Assembly: GCA_002469805.1 (NCBI GenBank)
Contig: DKNW01000094.1
Coordinates: forward strand, 3,272-23,218
DNA length: 19,947 nucleotides
DNA from: Rhodobiaceae bacterium UBA7378
GTDB taxonomy: Bacteria > Pseudomonadota > Alphaproteobacteria > RS24
Direction of reading: 5' to 3'
Shown: positions 14,763 through 19,947 of the stretch, in pieces
Position numbering within the stretch: position 1 is the stretch's first letter
Layout of the letters: each line of letters begins with the position of its first letter
The notes under the pieces: generated by a model
Told to the model about the DNA's origin: nothing
What the model saw: only the letters and a program-made list of their open reading frames with translations
Databases searched by the model: none
Program-made: the position numbers and the translations under genes

Positions 14763-15864
14763 GAATCTGACCTTTCTCGTCCGATACAGCGACCGCCATT
14801 GGCAGCCGCACCCGGAAAATTGTGCGCTCGCGTGTGCTGTCGCACTCAATTGTTCCACCATGATCGCCGATGATTTTAGCAACCAGAGCCAACCCAAGCC
14901 CTGTGCCGTTGGATTTTGTGGTCACGAAAGGGTCGAACAAGTGCGCTTTGATATCGTCCGGCACACCAAGACCATTATCAATCACGCTAAATTCAAGCGG
15001 CAGACGGATCGGATTTGCCCGCCCCGGCAGCGCCAGACGGATACCTGGGCGAAACGCCGAACATAGCTGGATTTCACCTTTGCGTTTATCAACCGCCTCT
15101 GCCGCATTCTTAACAAGGTTCAAAAACACTTGGGTCAGCAAGTCTTTATTGCCCAGAACATCGGGCAAAGACGGGTCGTAATTTTCGACAAAATTAACGT
15201 GAGCTCCAAAACCATTTTTGGCCAACATACGCACGTTTTCCAAAATCGCGTGCACATTGATAGGCGTATTGAGGTCAACCGGTGTCTCCGAAAACTGCTC
15301 AAATCGATCAACGAGGCCTGCGATGCGCTCGGTTTCACTGCAAATCAGCCGTGTGAGTTCAACATTGTCCTCGCTAACATCGCTTTCCAGCAATTGCGCA
15401 GCACCTTTGATACCCGAGAGCGGGTTTTTAATCTCATGTGCGAGCATAGCCGACATTGCACTCACCGAGCGCGCCGCGCTGCGATGGGTCAGTTGTTTGT
15501 CAATTTTGTGCGCCAGGGACCGCGGCTGGACAACCAACAAGGCCAACCCCGCGCCTTCGCTATCTTCAAAAGGCGCAACATGCAGGTCGACAATGCTATC
15601 TGGTCCGGTATGCGGGGCGCTAAGATCGATCCCATATTCATTAAAACTAAACCGGTTGATAAGACAATTCTCGACCAGATTAATCACAGGGCTACCAAAT
15701 GGCATCAGCGTTTCCACCGTATGCTTACGCAGGCTCGATATGCTTGCGCTGAAAAACTCCTGGGCTGCAAAGTTTGCATACGAAATGCGTTGGTCAAGAT
15801 CTACCGCGAGCACGGGCTGCGGCATGCTATCAAGAATGAGACGCTCGTTTATCTGAACACTCAT
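14755..15864 (-). CDS. ntrB: Nitrogen regulation sensor histidine kinase NtrB
   Basis: This 369-residue cytoplasmic kinase/phosphatase partners NtrC and, in known systems, responds to nitrogen status through PII proteins. An N-terminal PAS-like domain (about 8-115, starting LILDSMPQPVLAVDLDQRI) is followed by the H-box LAHEIKNPLSGIKGAAQLLE with phospho-accepting H143. The ATPase part follows with the N-box LVKNAAEA (N253), G1 IDNGLG (D296), F-box DPFVTTK and G2 GTGLGLAL (320-327). There are no membrane segments, as expected for NtrB. Its ATG overlaps the TGA of dusB (ATGA, 15861-15864) and its own stop overlaps ntrC, so dusB, ntrB and ntrC should be translated as a coupled unit. Confidence 0.95.
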   Translation of the reverse strand: MSVQINERLILDSMPQPVLAVDLDQRISYANFAAQEFFSASISSLRKHTVETLMPFGSPVINLVENCLINRFSFNEYGIDLSAPHTGPDSIVDLHVAPFEDSEGAGLALLVVQPRSLAHKIDKQLTHRSAARSVSAMSAMLAHEIKNPLSGIKGAAQLLESDVSEDNVELTRLICSETERIAGLVDRFEQFSETPVDLNTPINVHAILENVRMLAKNGFGAHVNFVENYDPSLPDVLGNKDLLTQVFLNLVKNAAEAVDKRKGEIQLCSAFRPGIRLALPGRANPIRLPLEFSVIDNGLGVPDDIKAHLFDPFVTTKSNGTGLGLALVAKIIGDHGGTIECDSTRERTIFRVRLPMAVAVSDEKGQIHE

Positions 15865-16859
15865 GCAGCGACCTCGGCTTCATGGCCACGCGTGAACATG
15901 TCATACATGGCGTCGACAACCGCATCCGGTGCGTGCAACCGGCAAACTTGTCCGCGCCATTTTCGAGCTTCGGCATCGACGGCACAAAAATCATTGATAA
16001 AGCCTGCAAGATGTTTGCGCGCAACCCGTGCGCCATGACCTTCATCATAGAGATCAAGCGTATCGAGATACCAGCGGCGAAACACCTCAAACCGCGCATT
16101 GGGGGACGGGGCCGCGGGCCATATTTTCCGATCTAGATAGGTTTGTATTTGCGCCAGTAACCAAGGTCTGCCGACTGCGGCCCGCCCGACCATGACGCCG
16201 GCGGCACCAGATTGGTCCAGCGCCTTGGCGGCGCTTTCCCCATCGATGATGTCACCATTGGCAATCACCGGCAGCGAAACAGCTTGTGTCACGTCGCGAA
16301 TGGCCTGCCAATCTGCTGTGCCTTTATAAAACTGGCAACGCGTGCGGCCATGCACGGTGATCATCGCCACCCCAAGGTCTTCAGCAATACGCGCCAGAAC
16401 GGGAGCATTCAACGAATTTTCATCCCAGCCGAGCCGCATTTTGAGCGTTACCGGGCGCGGCGTCGCGTTAACCGTTGCCGCGATCAAATCGGCAGCGAGG
16501 GCCTCATCGCGCATAAGCGCAGACCCCGACAGCCCACCCGTAACCTGACGTGAAGGACAACCCATATTAATATCTATGATGTCAGCACCGGCTTCGGTCG
16601 CGCATCGCGCACCTTGTGCCATCCAGTGGGCCTCACGCCCGGCCAACTGCATGGTGAACGGGGCAAGCCCTGCCCCTTCGGCACGCAATAATACATCGCG
16701 CCGCCCCCGCACAAGCTCTTCACTTGCCACCATCTCGGAAACTACCATCGTTGCACCGCATGCAGCGACGCTGCGCCGGAACGCCAAATCAGTCACGCCA
16801 GACATGGGTGCCAGAAGTACTTGCCCGTTAAGATTGATATCACCAACTGAAATGACCAT
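15861..16859 (-). CDS. dusB: tRNA-dihydrouridine synthase DusB (NifR3)
   Basis: This 332-residue FMN enzyme reduces specific uridines in tRNA to dihydrouridine using NAD(P)H. The family features are clear: LLAPMSGVTDLAFR (15-28), the FTMQLAGRE phosphate-binding segment (69-76), the catalytic cysteine C101 in INMGCPSRQV, TLKMRLGWDE, ITVHGRTRCQFYKGTADW, VIANGDI and GVMVGRAAVGRPWLL. In alphaproteobacteria this gene is known as nifR3 and regularly precedes ntrBC, as here. It is the first gene of the operon. The ATG at 16859 is preceded by GGAGG, but 13 bases away and inside the loop of a 10-bp inverted repeat, an unusual leader described separately. The divergent neighbour is ispDF. Confidence 0.95.
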   Translation of the reverse strand: MVISVGDINLNGQVLLAPMSGVTDLAFRRSVAACGATMVVSEMVASEELVRGRRDVLLRAEGAGLAPFTMQLAGREAHWMAQGARCATEAGADIIDINMGCPSRQVTGGLSGSALMRDEALAADLIAATVNATPRPVTLKMRLGWDENSLNAPVLARIAEDLGVAMITVHGRTRCQFYKGTADWQAIRDVTQAVSLPVIANGDIIDGESAAKALDQSGAAGVMVGRAAVGRPWLLAQIQTYLDRKIWPAAPSPNARFEVFRRWYLDTLDLYDEGHGARVARKHLAGFINDFCAVDAEARKWRGQVCRLHAPDAVVDAMYDMFTRGHEAEVAA

Positions 16860-16900
16860 ATTTTAGGCAATTCCTCCAAAATTCGAAGCGTGCCTAAAAT
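16860..16900 (-). promoter_or_regulatory. Perfect 10-bp inverted repeat abutting the dusB start codon, Shine-Dalgarno in the loop
   Basis: ATTTTAGGCA at 16860-16869 and TGCCTAAAAT at 16891-16900 (plus-strand reading) are exact inverted repeats 21 bases apart. In the dusB message the 3' arm ends at the base before the ATG, and the GGAGG lies in the loop. A third partial half-site AGGCA occurs at 16903-16907. It could fold as an RNA leader structure or serve as a DNA operator between divergent genes. Confidence 0.5.
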
Positions 16901-16924
16901 GCAGGCAAATTTGTGCTAAATCAA
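16896..16924 (-). promoter_or_regulatory. Possible promoter for the dusB-ntrBC operon
   Basis: On the minus strand, TTGATT (16919-16924) and CATTTT (16896-16901) are separated by exactly 17 bases. The match to sigma-70 consensus is moderate at -35 and weak at -10. The -10 overlaps one arm of the inverted repeat, so if used, transcription would start within the repeat and favour the operator reading over the hairpin reading. Confidence 0.25.
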
Positions 16925-16976
16925 GTACTGATAAAAAACAATCGCGCGATGACAATGAAGTCGTTACATTAGTGCC

Positions 16977-18182
16977 ATGGAATCCGCAGAACGCCTTACA
17001 AATGTGGCTTTAATCGTGGCCGCCGGACGCGGACATCGGGCTGGGGCAGGCCTGCCAAAACAGTATCGCGCTCTGCCCGAAAATCCGACACTAACGGTAC
17101 TTGCAGCGAGCATGCAGGCTTTTATCGATCATCCGCAGATAGATAATGTTCAGGTGGTCATCCATCCTGATGATATTGAACTTTATAATAATTCGATTAA
17201 AACTCTGAATAACAAAGAAAAAATATTTGACCATGTTTGCGGTGGCGCGCAAAGACAGGACAGCGTACGCGCCGGTCTTGAAGCATTACATCGGCACGCG
17301 CCACGACAGGTATTTGTACATGATGCCGCCCGCCCCTATATCAGCGCTACGCTGATCGACCGGTGTCTCACGGGGCTTGGCTCTGCGCATGGCGCAATTC
17401 CGGCGATTGCTGTGACGGACACGTTGAAACGTGCTGAAAACGGGAAAATTACAGAAACTGTATCGCGCGACGGTTTGTGGGGTGCGCAGACACCTCAGGC
17501 CTTTAATTTCATTTCCTTGCTGGCGGCGCATCGCAGCGCCCCGCCCGGTTTAACAGACGACGCAGCTGTCGCAGAATTTGCGGGGATGCAGTTATCGCTT
17601 GTAGCTGGTGATCCCGACAACATAAAGATGACCCATGAGGCAGATTTCGCGCGCGCATCTGCGCAGACCGCACTGGCCGCACCAACCATCACGCGCATGG
17701 GTCAAGGGTTTGACGTGCACCGCTTCGACAAGGAGGGCTCCGCCGATACCATTACACTCGGTGGCCTGCCCGTTCCCCATAACCGGCGTATTATCGGCCA
17801 TTCAGACGCGGATGTTGTTTTGCACGCCATAACCGACGCGCTTTACGGCGCAATTGCCGATGGCGATATTGGCGACCATTTTCCGCCATCCGACCCAGCC
17901 AATAAAGACCGCGCTTCGGTCGACTTTCTATCTCACGCTGCAACCCGGGTTACAGCTTCTGGCAATGCCATTGTCCATATCGACGTTACAATTATTTGCG
18001 AGACACCAAAAATCACCCCACACCGCGCCGATATGCGACGCAATATTGCCCGGCTTTTACACCTCGACATATCCGCTATATCGGTTAAGGCAACAACCAC
18101 GGAAGGCCTTGGATTTACCGGCCGTGGCGAAGGTATTGCCGTGCAAGCATTGGCAACCATTATTTCACATAAGGGAGCCTAG
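16977..18182 (+). CDS. ispDF: Bifunctional IspD/IspF (MEP cytidylyltransferase / MECDP synthase)
   Basis: This 401-residue fusion catalyses two non-consecutive steps of the methylerythritol phosphate pathway to isoprenoids. The IspD half (about 1-230) transfers CMP to MEP: it has the nucleotide-binding VALIVAAGRGHRAG (10-23) with K28 in LPKQY, GGAQRQDSV (89-97), VHDAARPY (114-121) and the TDTLKR and WGAQTPQAF segments. The IspF half (about 238-401) cyclises CDP-ME 2-phosphate with release of CMP: GQGFDVHRF carries zinc ligands D246 and H248, GHSDADVVLHA includes H283, then IGDHFPPSDP and the closing ATTTEGLGFTGRGEGIAV. Fusion of the two is characteristic of alphaproteobacteria and some epsilonproteobacteria. 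It heads a plus-strand operon with pgpA and pncC. The promoter lies in the 117-base gap to divergent dusB but is not obvious. Confidence 0.96.
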   Translation: MESAERLTNVALIVAAGRGHRAGAGLPKQYRALPENPTLTVLAASMQAFIDHPQIDNVQVVIHPDDIELYNNSIKTLNNKEKIFDHVCGGAQRQDSVRAGLEALHRHAPRQVFVHDAARPYISATLIDRCLTGLGSAHGAIPAIAVTDTLKRAENGKITETVSRDGLWGAQTPQAFNFISLLAAHRSAPPGLTDDAAVAEFAGMQLSLVAGDPDNIKMTHEADFARASAQTALAAPTITRMGQGFDVHRFDKEGSADTITLGGLPVPHNRRIIGHSDADVVLHAITDALYGAIADGDIGDHFPPSDPANKDRASVDFLSHAATRVTASGNAIVHIDVTIICETPKITPHRADMRRNIARLLHLDISAISVKATTTEGLGFTGRGEGIAVQALATIISHKGA

Positions 18183-18184
18183 CC

Positions 18185-18679
18185 ATGCGTTTCCACACTC
18201 TGCCGACGGGGATCAGGTTTTTCTCGCCCATCGCGCTCGCAGCAACATTTTTTGGCAGCGGATTAATTCGCCCTGCATCAGGCACATGGGGGTCGCTCGC
18301 GGCGTTCGGCGTCGGGCTTGTTGCGCTCAGCTATGTGCCATCAAGAACGCTAGTCTTTATGAGCATTGTAGCCTATCTCATCGGCTTTTGGGCAGCGCGA
18401 GAATGGGCCAAAGCCGATGCGTCAGACACCGACCCCAGCGCCATTGTCATTGATGAGGTGGCCGGCATGTGGCTGGTCATGGCCTTTGTGCCAACAACAA
18501 TGCCAGCATTGCTGGCGGCATTCTTGTTGTTTCGTCTGTTTGATATCTTAAAGCCATGGCCGGCGAGCTGGGCAGATAAATCCCTCAAAGGCGCAAACGG
18601 CATTATGCTAGACGATATTTTCGCAGGCGGCTGGGCCATCCTTGTAATTCTGGCCGCACAAATTTACGGTATATATTAG
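18185..18679 (+). CDS. pgpA: Phosphatidylglycerophosphatase A
   Basis: This 164-residue membrane protein removes phosphate from phosphatidylglycerol phosphate in phospholipid synthesis. The PgpA signature is complete: FGSGLIRPASGTWGSL (23-38), the acidic stretch SAIVIDEVAGMW (85-96) with metal-binding D90/E91, LFRLFDILKPWP (115-126) and GIMLDDIFAG (139-148). Four hydrophobic segments fit an inner-membrane protein. The gene starts 2 bases after the ispDF stop, and its Shine-Dalgarno AAGGGAG (18171-18177) lies inside the last codons of ispDF, so co-transcription and coupled translation are likely. There is no functional link to IspDF beyond lipid metabolism; the neighbourhood is conserved in relatives. 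Confidence 0.94.
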   Translation: MRFHTLPTGIRFFSPIALAATFFGSGLIRPASGTWGSLAAFGVGLVALSYVPSRTLVFMSIVAYLIGFWAAREWAKADASDTDPSAIVIDEVAGMWLVMAFVPTTMPALLAAFLLFRLFDILKPWPASWADKSLKGANGIMLDDIFAGGWAILVILAAQIYGIY

Positions 18680-18703
18680 GCGCAGCAAGAAAGGTATCTC
18701 CCT

Positions 18704-19195
18704 ATGTTCGACACACAGCTTATGGGCAAAGCAGAAGAAATCTTGAGCATTGGTCGTGAACGGCACTTACGGATTGCCGCCGCCGAGTCATGCACGGGCG
18801 GTCTGATCGCCGCCTTGTTGACCGAAATTCCTGGCTCATCCAGCGTCATCGGACGCAGCTTTGTGACCTATTCGAACCGCGCCAAGCGTGAAGTTCTAGG
18901 CGTTGACGTTGATATTTTGAAAGAGCATGGCGCCGTCAGTGAAGCCGTAGTCCGCGCCATGGCACGCAACACTTTCGATATGACGACAGCCCATCTCACC
19001 GTCGCGGTTTCAGGCATTGCCGGTCCCGGAGGCGGATCAGATGATAAGCCAGTTGGTACCGTGCATATGGCAACGGCCATGAAGGATGACGTGATCCATC
19101 AATGTTGCCAGTTCGGCGATATTGGGCGTTCAGCCGTACGGATCGCCACCGTGCATGCTGCAACGGATATGCTGCTGGACCGCCTCAAGAACTAG
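18704..19195 (+). CDS. pncC: Nicotinamide-nucleotide amidohydrolase PncC (CinA C-terminal domain type)
   Basis: This 163-residue protein equals the C-terminal domain of CinA, which deamidates NMN to nicotinate mononucleotide in pyridine-nucleotide salvage. Motifs: IAAAESCTGGLIAALLTEIPGSS (about 24-46), FVTYSNRAKREVLGV, VSEAVVRAMA, and the AVSGIAGPGGGSDDKPVGTV segment (about 105-124). The N-terminal MocF/MoaB-like domain of full CinA is absent, as is common for stand-alone PncC. It follows pgpA by 24 bases, with an AAGAAAGG purine stretch about 10 bases before the ATG. Its 3' end overlaps the convergent ratA gene by 11 bases, leaving no room for a conventional terminator between them. Confidence 0.92.
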   Translation: MFDTQLMGKAEEILSIGRERHLRIAAAESCTGGLIAALLTEIPGSSSVIGRSFVTYSNRAKREVLGVDVDILKEHGAVSEAVVRAMARNTFDMTTAHLTVAVSGIAGPGGGSDDKPVGTVHMATAMKDDVIHQCCQFGDIGRSAVRIATVHAATDMLLDRLKN

Positions 19196-19646
19196 GTTGG
19201 TCTGGCCTATAAATCGCGTGTGCGCGGGTTTCAAACGCATCAACAAATTTCGATACGGCCCGCCCCATAAGTGGGGAGATTATGCGGCGCAATAGCGGCA
19301 CCGAAAAATTGAACTGTAATTCGAAATCGATAACTGAGCCGTCAGGCGTGTCGGTAAATGTCCAGCGATTATACAAATGACTGAACGGGCCTTGCGCCTG
19401 GTTGACCGTGATTGTCAGCGGCTCATAGGTCAGCATCACGGAACTGGCGTATTTCTCGCGCAAGAATTTATATGCAACCAAAAGATCAGCCAGCATCTCT
19501 GCCCCACCATCGGTTTCCTTCTTTTGCCGCACCCGCGACGCCGTGCAATAGGGAATGAACGCGCTATACTGGTCAACGTCTGCAACCAGATCGAACATTT
19601 GCCTAGCACCATAAGGGCTGACGCGTTTAAGGCTAATATCTTGCAT
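19185..19646 (-). CDS. ratA: RatA/Coq10-like START-domain protein
   Basis: This 153-residue protein belongs to the polyketide cyclase/START superfamily, RatA/Coq10 branch. In E. coli the relative RatA was described as inhibiting 70S ribosome association; the mitochondrial relative Coq10 binds ubiquinone and supports respiration. For an alphaproteobacterium the Coq10-like role is at least as likely. The signature YGARQMFDLVADVDQYSAFIPYC (about 12-34) is typical, as are FSHLYNRWTF (about 88-97) and the closing helix MGRAVSKFVDAFETRA. No signal peptide is seen. It lies 4 bases downstream of lipA on the same strand, a pairing common in alphaproteobacteria, and is convergent with pncC with an 11-base overlap. 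Confidence 0.88.
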   Translation of the reverse strand: MQDISLKRVSPYGARQMFDLVADVDQYSAFIPYCTASRVRQKKETDGGAEMLADLLVAYKFLREKYASSVMLTYEPLTITVNQAQGPFSHLYNRWTFTDTPDGSVIDFELQFNFSVPLLRRIISPLMGRAVSKFVDAFETRAHAIYRPDQPSS

Positions 19647-19650
19647 GTAT

Positions 19651-19947
19651 CTAACGGCTGTTGGAGGACCGGGCCGCCTTCAACTTTTCAAAGTCATCAT
19701 CGGCATGGTGGGATGAGCGGGTCAAAGGCGTTGCTGACACCATCAAAAATCCTTTCGCCCGGGCCGTGGTTGCATAGGCGTCGAACTCGTCGGGCGTCAC
19801 AAACCGATCAATTGTCGCGTGCTTGCGGGTCGGCTGCAAATATTGCCCGATAGTGATGAAATCAATATCAGCGGCGCGCATATCGTCCATCACCTGCATA
19901 ACATCGCTGCGCGTTTCGCCTAGGCCAACCATAATGCCCGATTTGGT
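19651..19947 (-). CDS. lipA: Lipoyl synthase LipA (C-terminal part; 5' end outside window)
   Basis: Only the last 98 codons are inside the window, open to the right edge. The visible protein begins TKSGIMVGLGET, continues with DDMRAADIDFITIGQYLQPT, the KHATIDRFVTPDEFD segment and GFLMVSATPLTRSSHHADDDF, all matching the C-terminal half of LipA. LipA is a radical SAM enzyme that inserts two sulfurs into protein-bound octanoyl groups to make lipoyl cofactors. The [4Fe-4S]-binding CxxxCxxC motifs lie outside the window. The conserved serine in the SSHHADDDF region, expected to ligate the auxiliary cluster, is present. ratA follows 4 bases downstream in the same operon. Confidence 0.95.
   Translation of the reverse strand, partial: TKSGIMVGLGETRSDVMQVMDDMRAADIDFITIGQYLQPTRKHATIDRFVTPDEFDAYATTARAKGFLMVSATPLTRSSHHADDDFEKLKAARSSNSR

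Noticed and set aside
14763..14897. 45-codon N-terminal extension of NtrC
   Set aside because: The extra residues fall inside ntrB and precede the normal receiver start; the ATG at 14762 gives the standard protein and the usual overlap.
15130..16038. Long plus-strand open frame (302 codons) opposite ntrB and dusB
   Set aside because: Its translation has no family resemblance and low-complexity composition, and it lies wholly antisense to two genes with complete catalytic motifs. It is a shadow of their codon usage.
17854..18453. 199-codon plus-strand frame overlapping ispDF and pgpA
   Set aside because: It crosses the ispDF-pgpA junction in another frame; both real genes have full signature motifs there.
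1..19947. tRNA genes, CRISPR arrays, insertion sequences or integration sites
   Set aside because: I looked through the intergenic gaps on both strands and saw no tRNA-like segments, no regularly spaced repeats, and no transposase or integrase reading frames.

Overview
The window is a gene-dense stretch of an alphaproteobacterial chromosome. The strongest evidence is gene order. A dusB-ntrB-ntrC operon runs divergently from a fused ispDF gene, followed by pgpA and a short cinA-type gene, then ratA and lipA on the opposite strand. This arrangement and the IspDF fusion are typical of Alphaproteobacteria. Moderate base composition, an AMACR-type racemase, a DUF3604 protein and a lone family 5 solute-binding protein would fit an oligotrophic marine lineage (for example SAR116-like), but that placement is inference. 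I see no rRNA, tRNA, CRISPR array, insertion sequence or phage gene.

Layout. (1) Positions 1-2146 form a compact cyclic-di-GMP locus. A leftward gene, cut by the window edge, encodes a HisKA-like, receiver and GGDEF protein. Rightward from it run a single-domain EAL protein and a single-domain PilZ protein. (2) 2212-3465 encodes a ferredoxin-reductase-type flavoprotein, convergent with a leftward run of glutathione S-transferase, PaaI-type thioesterase and a large DUF3604 protein (6829 down to 3471). (3) 7042-8319 is an MFS transporter. (4) 8465-12078 is a rightward run: hspQ, a YiiX-like papain-fold hydrolase, a hexapeptide acyltransferase and a YejA-like solute-binding protein. The last three are tightly spaced. 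(5) 12094-13221 is a CaiB/AMACR family gene on the minus strand. (6) 13317-16859 is dusB-ntrB-ntrC on the minus strand, with overlapping reading frames. (7) 16977-19195 is ispDF-pgpA-pncC on the plus strand. (8) 19185-19947 is lipA (partial) followed by ratA on the minus strand.

How the genes fit together. The first block holds a likely c-di-GMP synthase (its catalytic part lies outside the window), a likely phosphodiesterase with its catalytic residues intact, and a c-di-GMP receptor, so one locus could make, degrade and sense the messenger. The dusB-ntrBC block links a tRNA dihydrouridine synthase to the nitrogen two-component system. ispDF, pgpA, pncC and lipA are housekeeping genes for isoprenoids, phospholipids, pyridine-nucleotide repair and lipoate. 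The YiiX-like/acyltransferase/YejA-like run looks envelope-related but has no assigned pathway.

No gap exceeds about 215 bases. The most notable non-coding signal is a perfect 10-bp inverted repeat directly upstream of dusB, with the dusB Shine-Dalgarno in its loop. Most of the window is ordinary core genome. The c-di-GMP locus, the YiiX-like/acyltransferase/YejA-like run and the dusB leader deserve the closest second look.
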